Shown piece after piece: positions 1-10,129 of a stretch of DNA of 64,000 bases (the first letter of the stretch is position 1; each line of letters begins with the position of its first letter). The translations under genes and the position numbers were made by a program. The DNA is from Chelonoidis abingdonii. Its lineage: Eukaryota > Chordata > Testudines > Testudinidae. A model generated the notes under the pieces. That model made no database searches and was not told the DNA's origin. It saw nothing but the letters and a program-made list of their open reading frames with translations. The stretch covers positions 294,203,172 through 294,267,171 of the forward strand of contig NC_133770.1 in the NCBI RefSeq assembly GCF_003597395.2, read 5' to 3'.

Positions 1-489
1 GCGGGCATGAGATGCCATGCAGAGCCGAATGGGCACGGCTTTCCTTCCAGTCTGGAAGGTCAGCCACAAGATCACATGTGCACAAAAGGTGCCAGGTATT
101 CTTAAAAGGGGTATGCAAAGAGTCCAGTCTCGTTTCAATTGTGTTAGCAACTTGCCTGGGCTTCCAGGAAATGCTATGTGAAATAACTGCATGGAACAGA
201 GCTCCACACTGCAACGCCCAAGGCACCACTCTGTTTTCACTTGGTTGTCTAATACCATGGCAGAGGTTTTCAAGAGTGACTAGTGATTTTGGGTATCAGT
301 TTTTGGATGCTGGATTAGAGACATTTTAAAGGGGCCCAATTTTCAGAGCACAAAGTGCTCAGCGCTTGCTGAAAATCAGGTCCCTTTCAAGGCATTTCAA
401 ACTGGACCCATGAAAGTCACTAGTCACCTTCTGAATTCCAGTTCTACTCCCTACCACAGTGCCGCCCCCCCAGAAAAGGAATGTCCAGC
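1..489. other. No gene recognised; unique-looking DNA
   Basis: Short open frames occur here but none has recognisable similarity, splice context or codon structure. I see no repeat family that I can name before the hAT element that follows. Confidence 0.5.
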
Positions 490-593
490 TAGGGTGACCA
501 GACAGCAAATGTGAAAAATTGGGATAGGGATTGGGGAGTAATAGGAGCCTATATAAGAAAAAGACCCCAAAATTGGGACATCTGGTCACCCTA
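490..593. mobile_element. hAT-type MITE (about 104 bp)
   Basis: The two ends are inverted copies: the left end reads TAGGGTGACCAGACAGC and the right end is its near-reverse complement, finishing GGTCACCCTA. The 8-base flanks, tgtccagc and cgtccggc, match at 6 of 8 positions, as expected for a worn 8-bp hAT target duplication. The interior has a mirrored 'aattggga' motif near each end. It is far too short to encode a transposase, so it is a non-autonomous copy. The sequence closely resembles a MITE I associate with turtle genomes. Confidence 0.75.
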
Positions 594-599
594 CGTCCG

Positions 600-1529
600 G
601 CCAACGTGTTGTTATTAGGAGGCAGAGCTGGAGCAGTATAATGTTTGGGACATTAAAACAAGAGTGATGCAAAAGGACTTCTTCCTTCTCTCCAATAAAA
701 CCCAAAGCCTCTGCCCATGTTTTAGCTGGTTCCAACTGAACTGCTGCCAAAGCAGCACGAAGGTACAATAATGTGCTCCAAGTGCTCACGAAAGGCTCGA
801 ATACAGCTCTGCACAGCCTTTTGAAAAACTACAGTACAGCATTTCCAGGACTTGCACCACATCAGTTGCATCAAAATTCTGTTAGAGCAACGAAAAAGGT
901 CTCGTGAACTGCTGAGAACGGATACTCTGCAATGCGTTTCAGGAGCGGAGGTTCCCTAGGAACCTTTTACCACCGTCATCGGGTAGCAAATGTCAGACAT
1001 GTGATCCCTATTCTATACGCATTCAATATTTTTTATTGGCTTTGATCCATTGCTGTCAGTAATCTGGATTCGGTGGGAACTGATTGCATTTGAGAAAAAC
1101 ATACTAATTTCCCACAAGGTCTAATTTTCCGGGGAAGCATTTCAACTATTTTGGCAAATCCATGTTCTGGCAATTCAGTACTAGTCCATAAATTCTTAAT
1201 GGGTTTTCAATCACAATTCACCCCGGCAATACAAGTTGCAATACCGATTACCATATTAAGCATGACAGAACAATGTAAAAAGGATTTTTCAAGCAATATT
1301 AATAACCTGTCAAGTGAATAAATCTCCTTCCTACTCAAGCACTACAGGGGATCTGGATGCTGCAAAGGAACATGCAGTAAATAAACCTTTTGGAGGAGGA
1401 TAGCTTATCCTCAGCACACAGCCCTAGGTGTCCCTTGGTTTTCAGACTCTTGCACTGCACAGACCCAACCAGTTACTCAATCTGACAAAGCTCAAACAAG
1501 GGAATCTGAAGGGAGGGCTCTACAGGGAG
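600..1529. other. No gene or recognised repeat
   Basis: AT-leaning sequence with stop codons in all frames. A minus-strand open frame of 67 codons near 586-789 has no supporting context. I see nothing nameable here. Confidence 0.5.
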
Positions 1530-1673
1530 CTTTGTGTGGCCTAGCAGATAGAGAACCAGACTGGAAAGCAGGATTCTAGTCCCACCTCTACCACTGACCT
1601 TGGGCAAGTCACTTAACCTCCCTGTGCTTTGCATCCCCTCCTGCCCTTTCTCTACCTTGTCTATTTAGATTAT
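1530..1673 (+). repeat. MIR/CORE-SINE relic, 5' part
   Basis: The sequence has the MIR-type order: a 'cctagcagatagag' head, 'cagga..ctagtccca', 'ctctaccactgacc' and 'ttgggcaagtcactta'. It runs into a 'ttgtctatttagattata' segment that continues after the inserted SINE at 1674-1883, resuming near 1884 with 'gggacagtctctcac'. The element was therefore split by a later insertion. Confidence 0.75.
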
Positions 1674-1883
1674 AAGATCATAGAATCTCAGGGTCTGAAG
1701 GGACCTCAGGAGGTCATCTAGTCCAGTCCACTGCTCAAAGCAGGACCAATCTCCAGACATCATTTTTTTTTTTTTTTAAACACATCCCAGTTCCCTAAAT
1801 GGCCCCCTCAAGGTTTGAACTCACAGGCCAATGGCTTAGCAGGCCAATGCTCAAACCACTGAGCTATTCCTCTCCACCATGTT
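1674..1883 (-). mobile_element. Turtle pol III SINE (tRNA head, CR1-type tail)
   Basis: Read on the minus strand from 1883, the copy starts with a tRNA-like A-box region (ggaatagctcagtggtttga) and a B-box-like gtgagttcaaac. It continues through 'gggggccatttagg' and an A-rich stretch (a T-run on the plus strand). It ends in a CR1-like tail: 'ctagatgacctcctgaggtc' followed by 'ttctatgat'. That combination is the known layout of the tRNA-derived SINE of cryptodiran turtles, which borrows CR1 machinery for retrotransposition. It sits inside a MIR relic. The tRNA-like head is not a functional tRNA gene, because no cloverleaf can be closed. Confidence 0.85.
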
Positions 1884-1985
1884 GGATGAAGGGACAGTCT
1901 CTCACCATATACACATGCATAATCTCTAGCATAATGGGGCCCAGACCTCACGTGCCACCTCTAGACACTGTTCTAACATAAACCA
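1884..1985 (+). repeat. MIR/CORE-SINE relic, 3' part
   Basis: This continues the MIR-type repeat interrupted at 1674-1883. The motif 'gggacagtctctcac' and then 'agcataatggggccc' match the tail seen in other copies in this window, for example near 20010 on the other strand. Confidence 0.6.
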
Positions 1986-2039
1986 CAAAAGGAGAGCAAT
2001 TGCTTTACAGCATAAGCAACCCTTCCTGGCACCTTAGTT

Positions 2040-2352
2040 TAATAGAATCATAGGAGTGGAAGGGACCTTGAGAGGTCATCTAGTCCAGTCCCCTGCACTC
2101 ATGGCAGGACTAAGTATTAGCTAGACCACCCCTGACAGGTGTTTGTCCAACCTGCTCTTAAAAATCCCCAATGATGAAGATTCCACAACCTCCCTAGACA
2201 ATTTATTCCAGTGCTTAACCACTCTGACAGTTAGGAAGTTTTTCCTAATGTCCAGCCTAAAGCGCCCTTGCTGCAATTTAAGCCCATTGCTTCTTGTCCC
2301 ATCCCCAGATGTTAAGAACAACAATTGTTTTTCTCCCCTTCCTTGTAACAAC
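2040..2352 (-). mobile_element. CR1 LINE, 5'-truncated 3' end
   Basis: The minus strand encodes the C-terminal part of CR1 ORF2, between about 2350 and 2125. It includes segments such as GRFRLDIRKNFLTVRVVKHW and REVVESSSLGIFKSRLDKHL. The 3' untranslated tail follows at 2040-2120, with the CR1-typical 'ctagatgacctctcaaggtc' and 'tatgattctat' on the minus strand. It lacks the reverse transcriptase and endonuclease domains and cannot move by itself. Confidence 0.9.
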
Positions 2353-2477
2353 CTTCATGATTCACCGTTATCCATAATAAAGATAAAAGAGCCACAGGGA
2401 GAGATCAGTGCCAGGTGATAGTCCCGAGCACAGAGCAGGGGAGCAGGAATCACCGTGTAGCGAACTATAGTCTTGGG

Positions 2478-2640
2478 CTGAGAGCCATGACTCTGTTCTT
2501 ATGCCACTTCACTCCTCACTGCTTCAGTTTCCCCATTAGTCAAATTGGGATAATGCTCCCCCCACCTTTCTAACACGGTTGGAGAGTTTAAGGATATAAA
2601 ATGTCACTAAGTGCAAAGCACTATTAGTAATAATAATCCT
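2478..2640 (+). repeat. MIR/CORE-SINE relic
   Basis: It contains the MIR-type string 'cttcagtttccccatta..caaattgggataatg', then 'ggttggagagtttaaggat' and 'gtgcaaagcacta'. It is diverged and lacks a clear tRNA head. Confidence 0.65.
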
Positions 2641-2975
2641 GATTTAACCAGCCTTCTAGGCTCGTGTCCACTCAAGTGCCAGTGGACAGTAACTGCTCTG
2701 GAAAGAGACACGACAAAAAGAACGTACCAGAGATTAACTGATTACGACTTGAAACACACACTTTTTTCCCCTCGTGAGGACACAATCCACGACTTCCTGA
2801 CTATCAATATTATGCAATGATGTGACCCTCTGGAACTTCACAGCAGCAGAGGTGATAGAAAATAGGGCCTTCCTGGTCCACAGCTGTAGCTCTTTAATGG
2901 CTGAGATAAAGGAGAATCTCTTTTAGCTGCAAGCTGTATAGGATCTTGGAGGCTGCTGAGCAATTCAGATTTCAT

Positions 2976-2988
2976 CCAGCAGAGGGCA
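2976..2988 (+). promoter_or_regulatory. CTCF-like core motif
   Basis: CCAGCAGAGGGCA matches the vertebrate CTCF core consensus closely. The same 13-mer recurs at 41643-41655 and 42794-42806, all on the plus strand. Occupancy cannot be judged from sequence. Confidence 0.35.
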
Positions 2989-3580
2989 GAGAACATACTA
3001 CCAGACCAAGTATAAGTCCGTGAGTAACGTTTAACGTACCAGCCTCTCACCTCCTGGGTTCCAAAGAGGAAGAGAGGAGTCACAGCACAGGGCTGTGCAA
3101 ATGGGAATAGGTGAAGTGCTGTTACATCTAGCTAGGCTGGACATGAAACACACAAGGGTCGATGTCTGTGGACCTGCCACATCCCCAGGTGACACAATAA
3201 AGCATGCTTTGCTGCCTGGCTTTGGCAGAAACACACAGCAAAGGATGCTGGCAGATCAATGCCGAGGCACTGTGCACAGATCAGAAGCGTATGTCTCTTG
3301 TGCTTTTAGTCACATAGCTAGGGCCAAGGGGTCCAGATACAGAGCACTGAATTCAGCCTAATTTCAACCTCAGTACATAGACCCAAAGGGGGTTTTAACC
3401 ACAAAGAACTGCCTACCATAATACCCCTCCACGTATAACCTGGGTATGTGTTATAAATACTACCCTGCACACACGCTGTGTGGACGCATGCAGCATATGA
3501 ATTAGCTCACAGCTGGTTGCAACCTTCCTACCTTGCCATGGCTTGTACGCTCACAACCCTCAGCTAAGAGCACACGGAGA

Positions 3581-3848
3581 CAGTTCTCAAAGTGTAGGTT
3601 GGGACCCCAGAGCGGGTTGCAACTGTTATAATGGGGTCGCCAGGGCTGGTGTTAGACTTGCTGAGGCTCGGGGTTGAAGCCACAGCCCAAGCCCCACCCC
3701 CAGGGCGGTGGGGCTCAGGTTACAGCCCTTTCCTGCCCCTCCCTCCCTCCCATAGCGGCGGGGCTCAGGCTTCAGTCCCCCTTCCTGTGGTGGTGCAGTA
3801 ATTGTTGTCAGGAGAGTGTCACGGTGCAATGAAGTTTGAGAACCGCTG
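3581..3848. mobile_element. Degraded hAT-type MITE
   Basis: The left end reads cagttctcaaagtgtagg and the right end gaagtttgagaaccgctg. These are inverted versions of the common hAT terminus CAG..GGTTCTCAAA. The interior repeats 'gggctcaggttacag' and 'gggctcaggcttcag', giving a GC-rich internal duplication. No clean 8-bp target duplication survives. Confidence 0.6.
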
Positions 3849-4774
3849 GAGAAAGCCCCCACCTGTTGTAATGAGCAACATTCCTGGGCTGTCCCAGCAG
3901 CGTTATGCTAAAGAGCTTCAACCTGCAGCATAGAGAAGAGACAGGACAGCTAAGAACAGAGGAGCAATGCAACACCTTGTGCCGTGGGACATTGTGGAAT
4001 TGGAGATATTCCATGCCTGGACCATAGACATCAGTCAGTATACTACTAACATCCATCTAGCAGTGAGGGAATACTGCCAAGAGTCAGGAGGATGGGCTAG
4101 CTGACCATCTAGAGTGCTCTTCTGATCCACTCAATTCATATGAATAGCATTAATTCTTCCTACCTGAGGCTCAGCCTTTAATTCCTAACACTGTCTCAGA
4201 GCGGGGTAAAAGGGTTCAGGTGCAAAACCAGTACGCAACAACAGAGGGAAATGGGGGTGAGGGTGCAGGGTGTCAAACCAAAGACAAGTTCAAGCCCAAC
4301 TCACCTCGGCTGCGTCTGTACCTTTCAGAAATCCAACCAGCAGTTTTGGAGTCTCAAGCAAGGCAGGCAGCCACAAAAAACCCTGCTCCGTCAGGTTGCT
4401 TCCAGCTCACTGAGTATTTAACATTCTGCATAGGGTGATCACTTAAGACTGCTGCGATCTGGTTTCAACACTGGGTTTTCTTTTAATTTTCCTAGGCAGA
4501 AGCATTAATTTTCAGGTTTGTGCTGTCTGAAGTTCCGGAACATAAGTGGCTTTTTTCAAAAGCCCCCCACCCCACCCCCTGAAAGAAACACGTACTAAGC
4601 AAACTGCAATTTACATTTTGCCACAAGCATCTTCTGCTGAAACCTCAACTGTCAGTAATTGTAGGATACATCAGTGAGTGATAAGTGGGCGTTATCGAGT
4701 GCTTTTATGAGTAAGTCTCATTAACCCTTTGCTTGTCTCCTGCAGGAGGCTGTTTAAGGACTGCATTACTTAAA

Positions 4775-4873
4775 ACAAAGAGCTGTGTTTGTCCCAGTTC
4801 TGCTACTTGCAGCTTGACCCTGAAAAAGCCAATTAACTGCTCGGTACCTCAATTTACCTATCTGTAAAAGGGG
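4775..4873 (+). repeat. MIR/CORE-SINE relic, 5' part
   Basis: The string 'cagttctgctacttgcagcttgaccctg' followed by 'acctcaatttacctatctgtaaaagggg' is MIR-like. The repeat resumes at 5879 with 'aggggtataaatgata', so the LTR-like element in between was inserted into it. Confidence 0.65.
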
Positions 4874-5878
4874 TGTCATAAGTAGATAGGTAAGGGTTAA
4901 TTTTCTTTTACCTGTAAAGGGGGAACAAAGGGGGAACCAAACACCTGACCAGAGGACCAATCAGAGACCTGGATTTTTTTTTAAGAGTCTGGGAGGGAAC
5001 TGGAAACTCGGAGTCTTTTTGTTTTCCTCGGCTGTGAGTAAACAAGCTTTTCTTCTAANNNNNNNNNNNNNNNNNNNNNNNNNNNNNNNNNNNNNNNNNN
5101 NNNNNNNNNNNNNNNNNNNNNNNNNNNNNNNNNNNNNNNNNNNNNNNNNNNNNNNNNNNNNNNNNNNNNNNNNNNNNNNNNNNNNNNNNNNNNNNNNNNN
5201 NNNNNNNNNNNNNNNNNNNNNNNNNNNNNNNNNNNNNNNNNNNNNNNNNNNNNNNNNNNNNNNNNNNNNNNNNNNNNNNNNNNNNNNNNNNNNNNNNNNN
5301 NNNNNNNNNNNNNNNNNNNNNNNNNNNNNNNNNNNNNNNNNNNNNNNNNNNNNNNNNNNNNNNNNNNNNNNNNNNNNNNNNNNNNNNNNNNNNNNNNNNN
5401 NNNNNNNNNNNNNNNNNNNNNNNNNNNNNNNNNNNNNNNNNNNNNNNNNNNNNNNNNNNNNNNNNNNNNNNNNNNNNNNNNNNNNNNNNNNNNNNNNNNN
5501 NNNNNNNNNNNNNNNNNNNNNNNNNNNNNNNNNNNNNNNNNNNNNNNNNNNNNNNNNNNNNNNNNNTTGAATGCATAGCCTTGGGGAAGCTAGATTGCCT
5601 CTCTGGTTGTATTCAAAGGGAATAGGACAGCATCGCACCGGCTAAGCCAGGAAAGGGGGGGAAGCTGGGGGATGAGATAGAGGAGACTCAGGGGCTCTGG
5701 GTCTTGGAGGGGTCCCCCAAGGAAAAGGTTTGGGGAACCCGAGGGGGCCGAAACCCTGGAAAACTTCGGCTGGTGGCAGCGAAAAAAGATCCAAGCTGGG
5801 TATAAGCTTGGGAAGGTTCACAGTAAGCACCCAGATTTTGTACGCTAAAGTCCAGATTTGGGGAAGACGCTTACCACA
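4874..5878 (+). mobile_element. LTR-like element (probable solo LTR), copy 1
   Basis: The element starts TGTCATAAG and ends ..TTACCACA, a TG..CA structure. It is flanked by perfect 5-bp duplications, AGGGG at 4869-4873 and 5879-5883, as left by LTR-retrotransposon integration. The left part has 'aaccaaacacctgacc' and 'ggaccaatcag'; the right part has 'ggggtcccc', 'ggtggcagcg' and 'acgctaa'. A second copy lies inverted at 35293-36238. The middle (5059-5566) is unsequenced. No coding sequence belonging to it is visible, so it is most likely a solo LTR. The family (endogenous-retrovirus class or other LTR order) cannot be settled from this copy alone. Confidence 0.75.
5059..5566. other. Assembly gap (508 N)
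   Basis: A run of Ns lies inside LTR-like copy 1. Open frames running through it are artefacts. Confidence 1.
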
Positions 5879-6133
5879 AGGGGTATAAATGATATTTTTC
5901 CAAGTGGGATGGTGCAAGTAGAGCTAAAAGATTTTAATGACAATTTAGTCATCAAGTTTACCCTTGGTTTTGTGCTGGTAATTCACCTACAAACAGAGCA
6001 CGCTGTATTAATTTATTCTCTATTCAAAACTGATCAATGGTTTATTCAAAGAAATATCAGCCTATAGATTGTTCACAAACTGTTTGCAGTGGATAGGCAA
6101 GTTGTGTGACTGGTCACCTAAGTCACTTGGCAT

Positions 6134-6395
6134 TAAGGTTGCCAACGTGGTCTTTCAAAAATACAGGACATGCATGACAGAGGGGTGGCCAGTCCAAATC
6201 CGAGTGGTGTTGCAACCCTGTACACTAGGTCACACCACCACTCAAATTTGGCCACCTGCCTCTCCATCAGCCTTCTAAAGCAACATGAGACTCCTTTTAT
6301 TCTGTATTTTAACCAGAGGTGTAGTGCTGCCGGAAACCTGATTTTTTATTTAAGTAGAGGACACCCCTAATACTATGGGACTGTTGGCAGCCTTA
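6134..6395. mobile_element. hAT-type MITE (262 bp)
   Basis: The termini are inverted: left TAAGGTTGCCAACGTGG, right CTGTTGGCAGCCTTA. The 8-bp flanks cttggcat (6126-6133) and catggcat (6396-6403) agree at 7 of 8 positions, so both boundaries are well defined. No transposase is encoded. Confidence 0.8.
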
Positions 6396-6403
6396 CATGG
6401 CAT

Positions 6404-7904
6404 CTGTTCCCCAATTGGATGATCTAACCTTTATGTACTAATTTTGTTTCGGCCCCAAATTAATTTGTTAGTCATTAAATAACTTTCTTTTCTGAATTAA
6501 ACCCGGGCCTGGAATTTGACCTTCAAACATGCTTCTAAGAACAAGAGCTCACTCAAATGTCCATGAAAAGGTGGATGTAACAAAGCTGACTCCAAGTAAG
6601 TTTCTGAAAAGAATTAGCAAATACTCTGCACTCTTTGCCCAGGTCTAGCTACACAGCTCAGTTTGAGTGAAACACTTTGAAGTCTTTGGTTTCAAGGCCT
6701 TATTACTGCAAATTTTTATTACTATACTAAAACCAGAGCCTACACAAACTCAGATCTGCCTCTTGTTATGAGCAAGAGAGAAACTGGCGGCCCAGCCCAG
6801 TTCCTTGAAGGAACATAGCAGGGGGGTGTGGCAACATAGACGCAGAGCTGTTTCGGCAGCAGCTCAGTAACCTTTGTGTGTTTGTAGACACATACCCATT
6901 GTGAAACCTGGGGGCACTCACAGGACAGAGACTGAAAACACAAAGTAAATGAGTGGGGCAGGATGCCTGCGACTGATGGAGACAAACCATATTCCCACCC
7001 AGACTCGGGCTGGTGAGGAAAAGACCACCTGTGGTGAATGCTTCTGTAAACAGATGGGATTGGATTGTACCCCTGGACGTCAACAGATTCTGGCAGACAG
7101 ACAAGGGGAAATAAAGGATTCTTGGCCAATAAAAAGATTCCTTAGTTCTAGACCCTGAGTGTTCAAAGCGGAAGTTACCAAGAAAGCTGGGGGTGGGCGG
7201 AAGCAGACTGCTAAGGAACCAGGAGCCATATGATATAAGGATTTGCAGATTTATTTAACTACACTGAAGCAGCATTCAAAGCACTAGAAATATACTCGAG
7301 ATACCCTGCACCACTAATGAGGCAGGATTTTGCTGTTGGCACTAGCTAAAGATTTGGAGCAGTAATGCTAGAAAAAGCCCATTGCAGTAATCAAAGCATG
7401 AATCACTATGAGAGGGGCGGGGGCTTGAGAGACTGCCAATGGGAAACTCAGAAGATGCTCCTGGTTACTGCCCCGACCTGGGAATCCTGGTAGGGTCGTC
7501 CTGCTCATTAAGAACTCCTCATCCGCATGCCTCTGACAGCTATCTGCAACACAAGTTGCTCATTACAGGTGCGCCAACTCATTTAGGGAAGATACAATAT
7601 TTATGACATGGCTTGTGGAAAACGAGAAGCCTCAAATAAAGCACATAGCCAGAGACTTCCCTGTATCTCTGACTTACCGTTTTAAATCCTCTGTGCACAT
7701 GCAGCTAGCTCACAGCCAAGCAACCCTCATCTTCCGGAAGCTGCTGTTCCCCTCTGCTGCGGCAGCGCGTGAATGAGACTGGCTGTGGAACTGCCAAAGG
7801 AAGTATTACTGCCATTTGACAGCTTCAGATCCAGGGCACAAGGTGAGGTGTTATAAAAGTGCCTCGGTCTCGATCTGAAAAGTGACTTAAGAGACCAAAA
7901 TCAG
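6404..7904. other. No gene recognised
   Basis: A minus-strand open frame of 129 codons (6740-7129) overlaps other frames of similar length and has no identifiable domain, signal peptide or splice context. The rest looks unique and non-coding. Confidence 0.45.
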
Positions 7905-8035
7905 AGCAGATGACACTGCCTATCCCGGCCGCCACATCACTTGCCCAAGGTCACAATGGCAACCCGTGTCGCAGTCAGAAACTGAACTCCCAGCCCAAAC
8001 CTCACCCTAGGGCCTCATCCATGAGACCATCCTTC
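7905..8035 (-). repeat. MIR/CORE-SINE relic
   Basis: On the plus strand it reads 'acatcacttgcccaaggtcac' and then 'gcagtcagaaactgaactccc', the reverse complement of the MIR core region. It overlaps the start of the long open frame at 7910-8968. Confidence 0.65.
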
Positions 8036-8968
8036 AGACCTCAACTGGGGAACATGCTTCCTCTGATCCTTTGGTCTGCCAGAGCTTGGATTCATGAGCC
8101 TTCCAAACAGCCTGCAAGACTCACCTTGGCACTCCGGTATTTGGGGAAGATGCTGTCACACGTGGAGAGGCTGGCACTGGATAACTGTGGGGCTCGGCAC
8201 CGATGGTGGGAGGAGACGGGTGCTTGTTATAAGATCAGATGGCAAGGATGCCCAGAGAAGGAGATGGGAGCCTCTGGGCTAGACAGACATCTGCACTGTA
8301 TGAACCGAAAGGCAAATTTCAGTTCACCGCAGCACCAACTGGAGAAAGGCACCGCATGGACAGGTCCTCAGCACCAGTCTCTTGGGAGCCTGGTCCCCAA
8401 GGTTTCATGTTCCTCCTGGACAGAGGCTACCAGTCAAGCCCACTTACATGAGTTCCCCACAGCCAAGCAGGATGAGACCACAAGACTCACTTTCACTTGT
8501 AAAATGAACCGACACTGCTACAGCCCAGGTGTAGAGAGGGGAGAGGCCAGCCCACGAACACACCCACTACACAGCACACCTCGCCTTGCCCAGTCGGTAT
8601 TTCCGCAGTGCTTGGGAATGCCTGCCATTAGAGGCTGTTCACTGCAGAGGAATGCATGTCAAATCATTATCACTTGCTCAGTGCTTCGTGCATTCCCTGT
8701 CCCCGAGCCGCACTGCAAGCTGCCTCCCGTCTGCCCCGAGGGCGCGGGAATGCCAGTCATGCCATTCCCACGCTGCCACTCCCGTTACGGTCAGCGCTCT
8801 GCTCCCCACTCTGCCCACGTGCTGCCGGGGTCAGCGATGCCAACCCAAAAGAGAAGAGGGGATGTGGGAGCAGCATTATGCACACAAGAGAAAGGAGGAC
8901 TGGACGGGACGGGGACAAGCAGCAGTGAGGTTCCCCATCCCCAGGGTCAGGGCCCCTTTGCTTATTGA
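7910..8968 (+). other. Long open frame, 352 codons, unrecognised (probably not a gene)
   Basis: This is the longest uninterrupted ATG frame in the window that does not cross Ns. The predicted protein is basic, rich in Pro, Ser, His and Cys, and shows no signal peptide, membrane segment or known domain. Its first 40 codons come from an antisense MIR relic. Composition looks like translated GC-rich non-coding DNA, and a second frame in the same interval (8586-9026) is also open for 146 codons. A minus-strand candidate exon lies inside at 8125-8184. I regard it as a chance open frame, but its length is unusual enough to record. Confidence 0.15.
8125..8184 (-). other. Candidate coding exon (minus strand, 60 nt)
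   Basis: Read on the minus strand, a pyrimidine-rich stretch ending ccccacag is followed by 60 open nucleotides and a strong donor AAG|gtgagt. The in-frame peptide includes ASLSTCDSIFPKYRSAK. Length is a multiple of three, phase 0 to 0. I do not recognise the protein. Splice-like signals of this quality also arise by chance, so the call is tentative. Confidence 0.22.
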
Positions 8969-9569
8969 GGGTCTGTGCCTTGACATGCAGAGGTCAGCTC
9001 ACAGGGAGCTGCTAACCCCTAGTTAGCATCACACAAAGCAAACAGCCAGGAGTCAAATTCAGCCTGGTTTAAGATGGCATCATTTGGCCCTACATTATTG
9101 CTCAATAGCATGAATTAAATCTGAACCTTAACCAGAGTCATTCCCACTCCCCACACTGCCAAGCCAACAGCTCCACTCTCACCGGTCCCCAGCACTCTGG
9201 GGCTGCCCCAGTCCTGCTCCAGGTGCAAGGCCCAGTCGTCACTCCAGCAGCTGAATCCAGCACTGGCCACCAGGGGAGGCTCTAAATCAAAGTTTTAGGG
9301 GATTCACTTCAGCAGCATTTTGGCTCATCCATTGAGGGCCCTTGTGACAGCGTTCCTGGGCCCGGCACGGTGAATGCCAGGCTAGTTTGCTGGAGCTTTA
9401 GCCTCACTTCTGGAACGAGCACCAGAGGAGACTCCTCACATGGAGCCTGTGTTCTTTCAATGGCAATGAACGGCATGAAAGGGCAGTTCAGCTTTGCTGG
9501 GCCATCTGAGCTTCCGTCACCTTGCTGGGATTGTACACACCTACACACAGGAGTGACAGAGACAGCCAG

Positions 9570-9770
9570 GCAGTGGGTACGACACTGCCCTGACTCAGGA
9601 GACCCAGCTCTGTCATTGACCTGTTGGATGGCCTTGGGCAAGCCATATCCTGCCCTGTGCCTCTGTTTCCCCATCTGTAGAATGGGGATAGGGATACTGA
9701 CCTCCTCTGTAAGTGGCTTTGAGATCTACTGATGAAAAGAGCTATACAAGACAAAGGCATGATGATACAC
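9570..9770 (+). repeat. MIR/CORE-SINE relic
   Basis: Good MIR-type string: 'gactcaggagacccagctctg', 'ttgggcaagccatatcc', 'gcctctgtttccccatctgta', 'gaatggggatagggatactgacc' and 'ggctttgagatctactgatga'. It is one of the better-preserved copies here. Confidence 0.8.
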
Positions 9771-10035
9771 AAGCCACCAAATAGCCATCAAACTGTAAAA
9801 GCTTCCAGCTACTACTAGTCCATACCAGTCAAGCCTAGGTCTCAGACCTGATCTCTACGGATCCCCCAGATAAACAGAGAAGAGGGAGAGAGATACCCAC
9901 AGCTATCTAAAACTTATTACTGATCAGTTCGCACACTCCCACCGGTACAACCATCGTTCTATACATACTTCTAGCAAAGCGTCAATAGAGCCATTTAATT
10001 CAAAGCTCTTGTGTAGTCTGGCTAGCATTACTTAC

Positions 10036-10121
10036 TGACAATAGAGTCCTTTCAGTCTGGAGAACAGCCCCAGAAAAGCCTGCCGCAGCTCTGTACAGAG
10101 TAGGTGCGGTTCTGTTCGATG
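10036..10121 (-). other. Candidate coding exon (minus strand, 86 nt)
   Basis: On the minus strand, an acceptor ending gcagctacag precedes an open segment that ends at a strong donor TGTCA|gtaagtaa. The frame reads HRTEPHLLCTELRQAFLG then LFSRLKGLYC, a plausible amphipathic helix with several CpG-containing arginine codons. Phase is 0 at the start and 2 at the end. The family is unknown. Confidence 0.25.
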
Positions 10122-10129
10122 CTGTAGCT

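Noticed and set aside
1860..1883. tRNA gene on the minus strand
   Set aside because: The A- and B-box-like motifs belong to the head of a SINE; no closed cloverleaf or anticodon stem can be drawn.
4961..5638. Long open frames (173-225 codons) on both strands
   Set aside because: They run through the N gap, so their length is an artefact.
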